A stretch of DNA of 64,000 nt from Inquilinus sp052078665 (GCF_052078665.1 NZ_JBQJIK010000041.1:1-64000), one strand, 5' to 3'; counted from the first letter of the stretch, positions 49,574 to 58,902 are shown. Notes: a model not told the origin generated them from the sequence alone. Numbers and translations are program-made.

Positions 49574-49945
49574 TTGCCCTTCCCGAAATCGCTGACCGCC
49601 GCAGCCGCCCTGCTGCTGCTCGCTGCCTGCGCCGAGCCGCAGACGGCCGAGAGCATCACCGCCGCGGCCCGGGAACGCTTCGGGGAGAGGATCGCCCCCT
49701 ACCAGGATCATCCCTCGGCCCAGATGATCGCCGATCTCGGCCCGCCCGACCGCGACACCCCCAACAAGGAAGGCGGCCGCAAGCTGGTGTGGGAGCGGCA
49801 CGACAGCAAGACCATCGACGACCAGGTCCTGCCGATCGTCTGCACCGTCACGGCGCTGACCAACAGCGACGACATGGTGTTCTTCGTCATGGCCGGCGGC
49901 AACACGGTCTATTGCTCCGAGGTCTTCGCCGCCAACCCGTCCTGA
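49574..49945 (+). CDS. small lipoprotein of unknown function
   Basis: A 123-residue protein with a clear lipoprotein signal: positively charged start, hydrophobic AAAALLLLAA, lipobox ending at C19 (LAAC). The mature part has a DLGPPDRDTPNKEGGRKLVWER segment resembling outer-membrane-assembly (SmpA/BamE-like) start elements, and two later cysteines (IVCTV, VYCSE) that could form a disulfide. The start is TTG at 49574, supported by GGAG seven bases upstream. A 12-bp palindrome GCGTGTACACGC lies at 49526-49537 just before it. The 3' end overlaps the convergent TRAP gene by 37 bases. Confidence 0.75.
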   Translation: MPFPKSLTAAAALLLLAACAEPQTAESITAAARERFGERIAPYQDHPSAQMIADLGPPDRDTPNKEGGRKLVWERHDSKTIDDQVLPIVCTVTALTNSDDMVFFVMAGGNTVYCSEVFAANPS

Positions 49946-52533
49946 CCCGGCCGCCGGCCGCGTGAGGCCAGCCTGCCGGCGTGGCTCCATTGCAGCAGGG
50001 CGACCAGCCCGGCCAGCGCCAGCGCCGGCAGGTAGACCCAGAGATGCGGCGGCCGATCCGCCGGCTTCAGCACCGCGGTGATGTCGTAGCCGGCCTCCAG
50101 CCCGGTGCGCCTTGCATAGGAACCGAAGCCGACATCGGTGATCGTCACCCCGTCGCCCATGGCGCTGACGCCCAGCCCCGCCGCCCGCAGGCGCTTGGCC
50201 GGGTCGGGCTGCGGGTCGCCGAGCGGCAGGCTGACGGTCTTGCGCACCTCCTCGCCCTCGATCGACAGGCCTTCGACCACGAAGGTCAGGCGCTGCCCGG
50301 CCGGCGCCGCCGCGACCTCGGCCAGGAAGGTGGCCGGGGCCTGGGACACGGTGGACGCATAGAAGCGGTCGAGCCACCAGTCCGGCCGGAACAGGGCGAA
50401 GCAGGCGACCAGCAGCAGCGCGCTCTCCCACAGCCGCGACCGGGTGACGAAGTACCCCATAGTGGCGGCGGAGAACAACAGCACGGCGGCGAAGGTGACG
50501 GTGACGATGGCGGCGAGGTCGGCCCAGCCCTCGACCCCGATCAGCAGCATGCCGGGGTTGAACACGAAGACGAACGGTAGCACCGCCGTGCGCAGGGAGT
50601 AGAGCGCGCCCTGGAACCCGGTCTTGATCGGGTCCTCGCGTGAGATCGCGGCGGCGGCGAAGGCGGCCAAGCCGACCGGCGGGGTGATGTCGGCCATGAT
50701 GCCGAAATAGAACACGAACAGATGCACCGCGATCAGCGGGATGGCGAGCCCGGCCTGGGCGCCGAGCTCGACCACCACCGGGGCCATCAGCGTCGCCACC
50801 AGGATGTAGTTGGCGGTGGTCGGGATGCCCATGCCGAGGATCAGGCTGATCATGGCGATCAGCGCCAGCATGATCATGACGTTGCCGCCGGATACGGCCT
50901 CGACCAGCTCGGTCATCATCAGGCCGAGCCCGGTCAGGGTGATGGTGCCGACGATGATGCCGGCCGTGGCGGTGGCGATGCCGATGCCGATCATGTTGCG
51001 GGCGCCGAGGCCCAGCCCGTCGACCAGCTCGGCCACCGACCGGCGCAGCGCCTGCGGCAGATCCTGCCGGCGGAACAGGGCCAGCAGCGGCCCGCGGGTG
51101 GCGAGAATGCCGATGATCGCGACGGTCGCCCAGAAGGCCGACAGGCCGGGCGACATCTGCTCCACCATCAGGCACCACAGCAGCACCACCAGCGGGATCA
51201 GGAAGTCGAGGCCGGTGCGGGTCACGTCCCAGGCCCGCGGCAGGTGCAGCAGCGGCGTGTTCGGGTCGTCGATGGCGAGGTCGGGGAAGCGCGCGGCATA
51301 GGCCAGGCTGGCGCCATAGAGCGCGAGCCCGGCCAGCGCCAGGACCCAGCCGGCGGCGCTGCCGAACGCCGCCTGCGCGCCGAGGATGCCGTAATACAGC
51401 AGGCCGATCGCGGCGACGCTGCCGCTGAGGCCGAGGCCGGTGCGCAGGAGGCGGGTCCGCAGCGCCACGTGCTCGCGCGGGATCGGCTTGCTGCCGATCT
51501 TCAGCGCCTCAAGATGGACGATGTACAGCAGCGCGACATAGGAGGCGACGGCCGGCAGCAGGGCGTGCTTGACGATCTCGGAATAGGGGATGCCGACATA
51601 CTCGACCATCAGGAAGGCGGCGGCGCCCATCACCGGCGGCATGATCTGGCCGTTGATCGAGGACGCGGCCTCGATCGCCCCGGCCTTCACGCCGGACAGG
51701 CCGGTGCGCTTCATCAGCGGGATGGTGAAGATGCCGCCCGACACGACGTTGGAGACGGAGGAGCCGGAGACCACGCCGTTCAGCGCCGAGGACACCACCG
51801 CGACCTTGGCCGGCCCGCCGCGCAGATGGCCCAGCAGGGCGATCGAGATCTGCATCATCCAGTTGCCCGCCCCGGCCTTGTCCAGCAGGGTGCCGAACAG
51901 CACGAACAGGAAGACGAAGCTGGTGGAGACGCCCAGCGCGATGCCGAAGATGCCCTCGGTGGTCAGCCATTGATGCTGCAGGAACTTGGTGAGCGACGCG
52001 CCCTTGTGCTGCACCACCTCGGGCATCCACGGGCCGGCGAAGGTGAACACCATGAAGAGGATGGCGACGCCGACCATGGGCAGGCCCAGCGCCCGCCGCG
52101 TCGCCTCCAAGAGCAGCAGAACGCCGGCGCCGGCGGTGACCAGGTCGAGCGTGGTCGGCTGGCCCGGGCGCTGCGCCAACTCGCGATAGAACAGGAACAG
52201 ATAGGCGCCGGCGAAAGCGCCGAGGACGGCCAGGATCCAGTCGACCGCCGGCACCCGGTCGCGGCGCGACCGGGCGAAGGCGGGATAGGCGGTGAAGGCC
52301 AGGAACAGGGCGAAGCCGAGATGGATCGACCGCGCCTCGGTGTCGTTGAACACGCCGAAGCCGAGCCGGAAGGGCAGGGGCGAGGCGTACCACAGCTGGA
52401 ACAGCGACCAGGCGATGGCGATGCCGGCCAGCAGCGTCGCCGCGGCCCCGGCCGGCTTGCGCCCGCCGGTGTCGGCCTCGGCGACCAACTGCTCCAGCTC
52501 CGCGCTCGGCTGCAGCCCCGGCGTGTCGGTCAT
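49909..52533 (-). CDS. TRAP transporter fused 4TM/12TM permease
   Basis: An 874-residue inner-membrane protein fusing the small and large TRAP permease subunits, as is usual for TAXI-type systems. The large-subunit core shows GGPAKVAVVSSALNGVVSGSSVSNVVSGGIFTIPLMKRTG and LILGMGIPTTANYILVATL. The C-terminal soluble extension (about 740-850) is PDZ-like, matching the DUF3394-type tail of some members. It works with the TAXI binding protein encoded 25 bases upstream and uses an ion gradient rather than ATP. Confidence 0.92.
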   Translation of the reverse strand: MTDTPGLQPSAELEQLVAEADTGGRKPAGAAATLLAGIAIAWSLFQLWYASPLPFRLGFGVFNDTEARSIHLGFALFLAFTAYPAFARSRRDRVPAVDWILAVLGAFAGAYLFLFYRELAQRPGQPTTLDLVTAGAGVLLLLEATRRALGLPMVGVAILFMVFTFAGPWMPEVVQHKGASLTKFLQHQWLTTEGIFGIALGVSTSFVFLFVLFGTLLDKAGAGNWMMQISIALLGHLRGGPAKVAVVSSALNGVVSGSSVSNVVSGGIFTIPLMKRTGLSGVKAGAIEAASSINGQIMPPVMGAAAFLMVEYVGIPYSEIVKHALLPAVASYVALLYIVHLEALKIGSKPIPREHVALRTRLLRTGLGLSGSVAAIGLLYYGILGAQAAFGSAAGWVLALAGLALYGASLAYAARFPDLAIDDPNTPLLHLPRAWDVTRTGLDFLIPLVVLLWCLMVEQMSPGLSAFWATVAIIGILATRGPLLALFRRQDLPQALRRSVAELVDGLGLGARNMIGIGIATATAGIIVGTITLTGLGLMMTELVEAVSGGNVMIMLALIAMISLILGMGIPTTANYILVATLMAPVVVELGAQAGLAIPLIAVHLFVFYFGIMADITPPVGLAAFAAAAISREDPIKTGFQGALYSLRTAVLPFVFVFNPGMLLIGVEGWADLAAIVTVTFAAVLLFSAATMGYFVTRSRLWESALLLVACFALFRPDWWLDRFYASTVSQAPATFLAEVAAAPAGQRLTFVVEGLSIEGEEVRKTVSLPLGDPQPDPAKRLRAAGLGVSAMGDGVTITDVGFGSYARRTGLEAGYDITAVLKPADRPPHLWVYLPALALAGLVALLQWSHAGRLASRGRRPGQDGLAAKTSEQ

Positions 52534-52558
52534 GACCGCCTCTCCCTGCTTGTTGGTG

Positions 52559-53536
52559 CTACAGCCAGCCCTTCTCCTTGTAGTAGCGCTCGGCGCCCGG
52601 GTGCAGCGGGGCGGAGAGGCCGGCCTTGACCATCTGCGCCGGGTCGAGATGGGCGAAGGCCGGGTGCAGGCCCTTGAACTCGTCGAAATTCTCGAACACG
52701 GCGCGGACCAGCTGGTAGACCGCTTCCTCGTCGGTGCCGGCCGAGGTCACCAGCGTCGCCAGCACGCCATAGGTCTCGGTCGTGTCCGGATTGGCGTTGT
52801 AGAGGCCGCCCGGGATGGTGGCGCGGGAGTAATACGGCTTCTCGGCCAAGAGCTTGTCGACCGCCGGGCCGGTCAGCGACACCAGCTTGGCGCCGCAGGT
52901 CGTGGTCGGGTCCTGGATGTTGGCCGAGGGATGGCCGACGCCGTAGAAGAAGCCGTCGATCTTGTCGTCGCACAGCGCCGGCCCGTGCTCGTCGGCCTTC
53001 AGCTCCGAGGCCAGCGAGAAATCGGCCAGGGTCCAGCCCAGCGCCGCCAGCAGCTCCTCCATCGAGGCGCGGGTGCCGGAGCCGGGATTGCCGACATTGA
53101 AGCGCTTGCCCTTCAGGTCGGCGAAGCTGGTGACGCCGGCCTCCTTGCGCACCAGCACGGTGAAGGGCTCGGGATGGACCGAGAACACCGCCCGCAGCTC
53201 CGGGAACGCGCCCGACTCCTTGAACGCCCCGGCGCCGTTCAGCGCGTTGAATTGGACGTCCGACTGGGCCATGCCGAAATCCAGCTCGCCGGCCCGGATG
53301 GTGTTGACGTTGAAGGCCGACCCGCCGGTGGATTCGACCGAGCAGCGGATGCCGTGGGTCTTGCGGTCCTTGTTCAGCAGCCGGCAGATCGCGCCGCCGG
53401 CGGCGTAGTAGACGCCGGTGACCCCGCCGGTGCCGATGGTGACGAAGCGCTGCTGCGCCGCGGCCGGGCCGGCACCCAGCGCCAGCACCGCCGCGGTGAC
53501 GGCGGCGAGCAGCGATGCGGTGACCTGAAGCCTCAT
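52559..53536 (-). CDS. TAXI-family TRAP substrate-binding protein
   Basis: A 325-residue periplasmic binding protein. A signal peptide (MRLQVTASLLAAVTAAVLALGAGPAAAQ) is followed by QRFVTIGTGGVTGVYYAAGGAICRLLNK, the TAXI signature. STGGSAFNVNTIRAGELDFGMAQSDV completes the ligand cleft. Typical ligands are small carboxylates or amino acids. First of the pair with the fused permease. Neighbouring aminotransferase and BKACE genes suggest an amino- or keto-acid ligand. Confidence 0.92.
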   Translation of the reverse strand: MRLQVTASLLAAVTAAVLALGAGPAAAQQRFVTIGTGGVTGVYYAAGGAICRLLNKDRKTHGIRCSVESTGGSAFNVNTIRAGELDFGMAQSDVQFNALNGAGAFKESGAFPELRAVFSVHPEPFTVLVRKEAGVTSFADLKGKRFNVGNPGSGTRASMEELLAALGWTLADFSLASELKADEHGPALCDDKIDGFFYGVGHPSANIQDPTTTCGAKLVSLTGPAVDKLLAEKPYYSRATIPGGLYNANPDTTETYGVLATLVTSAGTDEEAVYQLVRAVFENFDEFKGLHPAFAHLDPAQMVKAGLSAPLHPGAERYYKEKGWL

Positions 53537-53605
53537 GATCTCTCTCCCCTTCTGATCGTATGTGCGGACGGCCTCCCTCTCTGGCGGAGGGTCGGCCGGT
53601 GTCTC

Positions 53606-54946
53606 TCAGGCCGCCCTGGGTAGCCCCGCAATGGCGGCGTCAACGGCGTCGCCGAGGCGCTCGACGATGGCCTCGACCGCCGCCCCGTCGATGATGAAGG
53701 GCGGCGCCAGCAGCACATGGTCGCCCGCGACCCCGTCGACCGTGCCGCCCATCGGATAGACCATCAGCCCGCGCGCCATCGCCTCGCGCTTGACCCGCGC
53801 GTTCAGCTTGAGCTCCGGGTCGAACGGCGCCTTGGTGGCGCGGTCGGCCACCAGCTCGATGCCCAGGAACAGGCCGCGGCCGCGGATGTCGCCGACCTGC
53901 GGGTGGTTGCCGAAGCGGTCGCCCAGGCGGCGGGCCAGGCGCTCGCCCATGGCGGCGACATTGTCCAGCAGGCGCTCGCCGCGGATCACCTCCTGCACCG
54001 CCAGCCCGGCGGCGCAGGCCATCGGATGGCCGGTATAGGTATGGCCGTGCTGGAAGAAGCCGGAGCCTTGGGAAAAGGCGTCGAACAGGCGGCGCGACAG
54101 CAGCACCGCGCCGATCGGCTGGTAGCCGCCGCCCAACCCCTTGGCGATGGTCATCAGGTCGGGGGCGATGCCCTCCTGCGTGCAGGCATGCAGCGTGCCG
54201 GTGCGGCCCATGCCGCACATCACCTCGTCCAGGATCAGCAGCACGCCGTGGCGGTCGCAGATCGCGCGGATGCGCTTGAAATAATCGGCGACCGGCGGCA
54301 CCGCGCCCATGGTGGCGCCGACCACCGTCTCGGCGACGAAGGCGGCCACGGTCTCCGGCCCCAGCTCCAGGATCTTGTCCTCCAGCGCCTGGGCGGCGCG
54401 GGCGGCATAGTCCTCGTCGCTCTCGCCCGACTCCTGCAGGCGATAGGCGAAGCAGGGGTCGATGTGGTGGGTCTCGATCAAGAGCGGCCGGAACGGCGCC
54501 CGCCGCCATTCGTTGCCGCCGGTGGCCAGCGCGCCCAGCGTGTTGCCGTGATAGCTCTGGCGCCGGGCGATGATGTGGCGGCGCTGCGGCTGGCCGGCCT
54601 CGACGAAATACTGCCGCGCCATCTTCAGCGCCGCCTCGACCGACTCCGACCCGCCGCTGGTGAAATAGACATGGCTCAGCCCGGCCGGCGCGTCCTCGAC
54701 CAGCCGGTCGGCCAGGCGTTCGGCCACCTCGCTGGTGAAGAAGCTGGTATGGGCATAGGCCATCCGGTCCAGCTGCGCGTGCAGCGCGGCGATCACCTCC
54801 GGATGGCCGTGGCCGAGGCAGGAGACTGCGGCGCCGCCGGAGGCGTCGATGTAGCGGCGGCCCTCGGCATCGATGACCTCGATGCCCCGGCCGGCGACGG
54901 CGGTCGGGAACTCGGCATGGATCTGGCGGTGCAGGATGTGGGTCAT
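53606..54946 (-). CDS. class III PLP-dependent aminotransferase
   Basis: A 446-residue cytoplasmic enzyme. Class III marks are YIDASGGAAVSCLGHGHPEV, TSGGSESVEAALKMARQYF, the PLP-aspartate segment LLILDEVMCGMGRTG, and the Schiff-base lysine in TIAKGLGGGYQPIGAV. HGHTYTGHPMACAAGLAV completes the active site. Relatives act on omega-amino acids with pyruvate. Its start overlaps the RpiR stop (ATGA), so regulator and enzyme are coupled. The TRAP genes follow downstream. Confidence 0.92.
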   Translation of the reverse strand: MTHILHRQIHAEFPTAVAGRGIEVIDAEGRRYIDASGGAAVSCLGHGHPEVIAALHAQLDRMAYAHTSFFTSEVAERLADRLVEDAPAGLSHVYFTSGGSESVEAALKMARQYFVEAGQPQRRHIIARRQSYHGNTLGALATGGNEWRRAPFRPLLIETHHIDPCFAYRLQESGESDEDYAARAAQALEDKILELGPETVAAFVAETVVGATMGAVPPVADYFKRIRAICDRHGVLLILDEVMCGMGRTGTLHACTQEGIAPDLMTIAKGLGGGYQPIGAVLLSRRLFDAFSQGSGFFQHGHTYTGHPMACAAGLAVQEVIRGERLLDNVAAMGERLARRLGDRFGNHPQVGDIRGRGLFLGIELVADRATKAPFDPELKLNARVKREAMARGLMVYPMGGTVDGVAGDHVLLAPPFIIDGAAVEAIVERLGDAVDAAIAGLPRAA

Positions 54947-55830
54947 GGCTGTGCCTTGGCGGACCAGGGGCGGAGATGGGTGTCGAAGGCGGCCAGCTGC
55001 GCCTCGGTGTGGCGCAGCGCGGCCGGGGCATCGGCGCCGCGGCCGGCGACCAGCGCCGCCAGGATCTCGGCGACGGCGAAGCCCGGCGCCAGGCTGTGGA
55101 AGAAGGACGGGCTGTCGGTCGCGACCAGCACCGTCTCCGCCGCCAGCTGGGCCAGCGGCGACACCTCGCTGTCGGTGACTGCGACGACCGCGACCCCGCG
55201 TTCGGCGGCGTAGCGGGCGGTCTCCACCGTGGCCCGGGTGTAGGGCGACACGCTGACCGCCAGCAGCACATCCTCCGGCGTCGCCGCGCGGATCGGGTCG
55301 GTGCCGGTGGCGCCGGCGGCGTCGAGCAGCACGGTCCGCTCGCCCAGCAGCGACAGCACGTAATGCAGATGCCAGGCGATCGGGTGGCCGGCGCGCAGGC
55401 CCAGGCAGTAGATCCGGCGGGCGGCGGCCAGCCGGGCGGCGGCGGCGGCAAGGCGGTCCAGCGCCGCCGGCTCGGCCAGCCGGGCGACATGGCCGGCGAT
55501 GGTGGTGGCGATCTCCGCCGCCAGCGCCCGGTCGCCCTTCAGCGTTTGGCTGGCCAGCTGCGCATCGGCGCGGCCGGCGAAACCGAGATCGCCCGACCGC
55601 ACCGCCTCGGCATACAGCGCCCGCACCGCATCATAGCCGTCGAGGCCCAGGCGCTTGGCCAGCCGGGTCATCGTCGCCGGCGGCACCCCGGCCTGGCGCG
55701 CCTGCTCCCGCATCGACAGCAGGGCGACGTCGCGCGGCCGGTCCAGCACGTAGCGGGCCGCCGCCTGCAGCTGCGCCGGCATGGCCTCGAAGCTGTCGAC
55801 GATGCGCTCGGCGAGGGGGCCTTGATCCAT
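54943..55830 (-). CDS. RpiR-family regulator (HTH plus SIS domain)
   Basis: A 295-residue regulator. The N-terminal HTH_6 domain has LLSMREQARQAGVPPATMTRLAKRLGLDGYDAVRALYAEAV. The C-terminal SIS domain (about 130-270) has RRIYCLGLRAGHPIAWHLHYVL and VLLAVSVSPYTRATVETARYAAERG, where a sugar-phosphate-type ligand normally binds. It is divergent from the BKACE gene and coupled to the aminotransferase, so it probably controls both. The ligand may not be a sugar, given the amino-acid context. Confidence 0.9.
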   Translation of the reverse strand: MDQGPLAERIVDSFEAMPAQLQAAARYVLDRPRDVALLSMREQARQAGVPPATMTRLAKRLGLDGYDAVRALYAEAVRSGDLGFAGRADAQLASQTLKGDRALAAEIATTIAGHVARLAEPAALDRLAAAAARLAAARRIYCLGLRAGHPIAWHLHYVLSLLGERTVLLDAAGATGTDPIRAATPEDVLLAVSVSPYTRATVETARYAAERGVAVVAVTDSEVSPLAQLAAETVLVATDSPSFFHSLAPGFAVAEILAALVAGRGADAPAALRHTEAQLAAFDTHLRPWSAKAQP

Positions 55831-55891
55831 CGATCGGACGATAGGCAGGCGTGACGAGATGTGCAACAAGTGTTTCAATACGGTTCGACAT

Positions 55892-55905
55892 GATCCGATT
55901 GGATC
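55892..55905. promoter_or_regulatory. GATCC-GATT-GGATC dyad in the RpiR/BKACE gap
   Basis: A perfect 5-bp-arm dyad in the 87-bp divergent gap, 12 bases before the BKACE ATG. It is a candidate operator for the RpiR regulator. Confidence 0.4.
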
Positions 55906-55917
55906 GAAGAGGCTGAC

Positions 55918-56748
55918 ATGACGGATCCGGAGCGCAGGCCGGTGGCGATCGCGGTGGCGCCGAATGGCGGGCGGCGGACCCAGGCGGACCATCCGGCGCT
56001 GCCGCTGACCCCGGCCGAACTGGCGCGGGTCGCGGCGGAATGCCGGGAGGCCGGCGCGGCGATGATCCACACGCATGTCCGCGACCGGGACGGGGCGCAT
56101 CTGCTCGACGCCGAGGCCTATCGCGCGGCGATCGCGGCGATCCGCGCCGAGGTCGGCGACGACCTGGTGCTGCAGATCACCAGCGAGTCGCTCGGCCGCT
56201 ACCGCCCGGAGGAGCAGATGGCGGTGGTGCGCGCCGTCAGGCCGGAGGCGGTGTCGCTGGCCCTGCGCGAGCTGGCCCCGGACGCCGCCGCCGAGCCCGC
56301 CTTCGCCGAATTCCTGTCATGGCTGAAGCGGGAGCGCATAGCGCCGCAGATCATCCTCTACGCGCCGGAGGAGGCGGTGCGGCTGGCGGAGATGCAACAG
56401 CGCGGCCTGGTCCCCTGGGACGAGATCCCGGTGATCTTCGTCCTCGGCCGCTATGTCGCCGGCCAGACCTCGCTGCCGGCGGACCTGCTGCCCTTCCTGG
56501 CGCCGGATGCGCCGCGTTTCCGGTCCTGGATGGTCTGCGCCTTCGGCCGGCACGAGGCCGCCTGCGCCCTGGCCGCGGCGCTGCTGGGCGGCGACGTCCG
56601 AGTCGGCTTCGAGAACAACCTGCATTTGCCGGACGGGCGCCTCGCCGGCAGCAACGCCGACCTCGTCCGCGCGGTCGCCGAGCCGCTGGCCCGCACCGGC
56701 GGCCGCCTCGCCGACGCCGCCTCGCTGCGGGCGGCCTGGGGCGCCTAA
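55918..56748 (+). CDS. BKACE family enzyme (3-keto-5-aminohexanoate cleavage-like, DUF849)
   Basis: A 276-residue TIM-barrel zinc enzyme. The N-terminus has VAIAVAPNGGRRT, and the metal motif HTHVRD sits near residue 51. LQITSESLGRYRP matches the loop where other members bind the keto acid. The late FENNLHLPDGRLAGSNADLV is typical. The family condenses a beta-keto acid with acetyl-CoA to give acetoacetate and a CoA ester. Divergent from the RpiR-aminotransferase unit, it fits a pathway that transaminates an amino acid and then cleaves the resulting keto acid. It is slightly shorter than many homologues. Confidence 0.85.
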   Translation: MTDPERRPVAIAVAPNGGRRTQADHPALPLTPAELARVAAECREAGAAMIHTHVRDRDGAHLLDAEAYRAAIAAIRAEVGDDLVLQITSESLGRYRPEEQMAVVRAVRPEAVSLALRELAPDAAAEPAFAEFLSWLKRERIAPQIILYAPEEAVRLAEMQQRGLVPWDEIPVIFVLGRYVAGQTSLPADLLPFLAPDAPRFRSWMVCAFGRHEAACALAAALLGGDVRVGFENNLHLPDGRLAGSNADLVRAVAEPLARTGGRLADAASLRAAWGA

Positions 56749-58250
56749 CCCGGCTGCGCCGCCACCCGTCGCCGCGCCAGGACAATGAGCGCCGCCAGCG
56801 CGGTCACCGCCAGCAGCCCCGCCGCCACCAGCGACGCGCCCTGATAGGTCGAGGAGAAGGCGGCCCGGGCCGCCGCCTCGACCGTGCCGGCCTCCGGCGG
56901 CGCCAGCGCCTCGGCCGCGACCAGCGCCTCGCCGATCGACCGCCGCGCCGCCGGCACCGCGGCCTCCAAGAGCGGCGGCAGCGCCAGCAGCCGCTGGTAC
57001 AGCACCGTCATCAGGCTGCCGAACAGGGCGACGCCGAGGCCGCCGCCCAGCTCATAGGCCACCTCCTCGACCGCGGCGACGGCGCCGGCCTGGTGCGCCG
57101 GAGCGCTGTTCATGACGTTGACCGAGGCCGCGGTCATCACTGCGCCCAGCCCGGCGCCGATGGCGACGAACCCGGCGATCTCGGCGGCCGAGATCGGCCC
57201 CGGCGGCAGCAGGGCGATGGCAATGAAGCCGGCGGTGGACAGGGCCAGGCTGGCCGCCAGCACGGTACGGAAGCCGAAGCGGTGCACCAGCCCGCCGGCC
57301 AGGGGCGAGGCCAGGAACGACGCCAGCGGCACCGGCGCCAGCCGCAGCCCGGCCTCCAGCGGCGACAGGCTCAGCACCAGCTGCAGCTGCTGGCTCAGCA
57401 GCAGCTCGAAGCCGACGATGATGATCATCGCCACCATCGCCCCGGCCAGGGCGATGGCGATGCCCGGGTTGCGGAACAGCGACAGGTCGATCATCGGCGT
57501 CGCCGCGCGGGCCTGGCGGCGCAGGAAGGTGGCCACCAGCCCGGCGCCGGCCAGGCCGATCGCGACCGCCTGCCACGGATTCGCGCCGGCATGGGTGGTC
57601 TGCTTCACCGCATAGACCACGGCGATGATCCCGGCCATCGCCAGCAGCAGGCCGGGAAGGTCCCAGGGCCGCCGCTCGCCGCCGCGCCGGCCGGGCAGCA
57701 GCCACCAGGCGAAGGGCAGGGCGATCAGCACGATCGGCACGTTGATCAGGAACACGGCGCCCCAATGGAAATGCTCCAGCAGGGCGCCGCCGACCACCGG
57801 GCCGAAGGCGGCGCCGCCGGACGCGACCGAGCCCCAGATGCCGATCGCGATCGCCCGCTCGCGCGGGTCGTCGAAGGCCAAGCGCAGGATCGACAGGGTG
57901 GCGGGCATCATCATCGCCCCGCCGAAGGCCAGGAAGGCGCGGCCGGCGATCAGCCACTCCGGGCCGGGGGCGACGGCGCAGGCGGCCGAGGCCAGCCCGA
58001 ACAGCATCAGCCCCAGCAGCAGCAGCCGCTTGTGCCCGATCCGGTCGCCCAGCGTGCCGGCGGCCGGCAGCAGCCCGGCCATCAGCAGCGGATAGATGTC
58101 GATGATCCACAGCAGCTGCGGCGCGCTCGGCGCCAAGGCGCGGGTCAGGGTCGGCACGGCGATGTGCAGCACCGTGGCGTCGATCGCCACCATCAGCAGC
58201 GCCACCGAGACGATGGGCAGGATCGCCCAGCGATTGACGGATCCGGTCAT
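56745..58250 (-). CDS. MFS efflux transporter (DHA2, 14 helices, SmvA/QacA-like)
   Basis: A 501-residue inner-membrane antiporter. Helix 1 is VALLMVAIDATVLHIAVPTLTRAL, with the acidic residue of DHA2 pumps. The loop GTLGDRIGHKRLL is the MFS motif A, and motif C-like GAAFGPVVGGALLEHFHWGAVFLINVP is intact. Its start overlaps the TetR stop (ATGA at 58247-58250), so the repressor and pump form an operon. Quaternary ammonium or dye-like substrates are typical of relatives. It converges on the BKACE gene with a 4-base overlap. Confidence 0.9.
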   Translation of the reverse strand: MTGSVNRWAILPIVSVALLMVAIDATVLHIAVPTLTRALAPSAPQLLWIIDIYPLLMAGLLPAAGTLGDRIGHKRLLLLGLMLFGLASAACAVAPGPEWLIAGRAFLAFGGAMMMPATLSILRLAFDDPRERAIAIGIWGSVASGGAAFGPVVGGALLEHFHWGAVFLINVPIVLIALPFAWWLLPGRRGGERRPWDLPGLLLAMAGIIAVVYAVKQTTHAGANPWQAVAIGLAGAGLVATFLRRQARAATPMIDLSLFRNPGIAIALAGAMVAMIIIVGFELLLSQQLQLVLSLSPLEAGLRLAPVPLASFLASPLAGGLVHRFGFRTVLAASLALSTAGFIAIALLPPGPISAAEIAGFVAIGAGLGAVMTAASVNVMNSAPAHQAGAVAAVEEVAYELGGGLGVALFGSLMTVLYQRLLALPPLLEAAVPAARRSIGEALVAAEALAPPEAGTVEAAARAAFSSTYQGASLVAAGLLAVTALAALIVLARRRVAAQPG

Positions 58251-58873
58251 GCCCGGGCTCCGGGGGCGAGCAGGCGGCGGACCATGCCGGGCAGGGCGGC
58301 GATCCCGGCGGCGATGTCGAAGCGCGGGTCGGTCGCGACCCGGGCGCTGAAGCCGTCGATCAGCATCAGCAGCCAGATCGCCGCCTGGTCGCCGTCGATC
58401 GCGGGGTCGGCCTGGCCCAGCGCGGCGGCCCGGCCGATCAGATGCGCCAGGGCGGGCCGGACTTCGAGGTCGCTGCGGTCCAGCACCGCCTGGATCTGCG
58501 GGTTGCGCGCGCCCTCGGACAGGATCTCCAGCCACAGCCGGTGCCCGGCGGCGTCGGTGGTCAGGGTCAGGAAGCGCTCCAGCAGGGCGGTGATCGCGGC
58601 CAGCGGGTCGTCGGTGTCCGCCATCTCGCGGAACAGCACCGTCGTCTCCTCGCGCTCGGCGTCGACCAGGGCGGCGATCATCGCCTCCTTGTTGCGGAAG
58701 TAGCGGTAGAGGTTGCCGGCGCTCATCCCCGCCGCCTCGCAGATCTCGGCCATGCCGGTGCCGTGGAAGCCGCGCCGGGCGAAGCAGTCGGCGGCCGCCT
58801 CCAGGATGCGGCGGCGCTTCTCCTCGCGGCGGGACAGCAGATCGGTGATGGGTTCGGTCATGGCTCGATTCAT
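58247..58873 (-). CDS. TetR-family repressor of the adjacent efflux pump
   Basis: A 208-residue regulator. The N-terminal HTH (EKRRRILEAAADCFARRGFHGTGMAEICEAAGMSAGNLYRYFRNKE in order) is canonical. The C-terminal part matches the TetR_C group with GHRLWLEILSEGARNP. ATG at 58873 lies inside a perfect palindrome; ATG at 58861 is an alternative, and neither has a good ribosome site, so leaderless translation is possible. It is coupled to the MFS pump downstream. Confidence 0.9.
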   Translation of the reverse strand: MNRAMTEPITDLLSRREEKRRRILEAAADCFARRGFHGTGMAEICEAAGMSAGNLYRYFRNKEAMIAALVDAEREETTVLFREMADTDDPLAAITALLERFLTLTTDAAGHRLWLEILSEGARNPQIQAVLDRSDLEVRPALAHLIGRAAALGQADPAIDGDQAAIWLLMLIDGFSARVATDPRFDIAAGIAALPGMVRRLLAPGARA

Positions 58874-58902
58874 GAGAATGAACGTTCATTCTCATGAATC
58901 GA
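58865..58902. promoter_or_regulatory. perfect 38-bp palindrome at the TetR start
   Basis: Two 19-bp arms (58865-58883 and 58884-58902) are exact reverse complements with no central spacer. The centre is GAACGTTC and the outer part TCGATTCATGAG. The TetR start codon (58871-58873) lies in the left arm. This is a likely autoregulatory operator of unusual length. Confidence 0.85.

Noticed and set aside
50722..52629. 635-codon open frame antisense to the TRAP permease
   Set aside because: Composition is Gln/Asp/Arg-rich nonsense; the permease has clear membrane segments and motifs.
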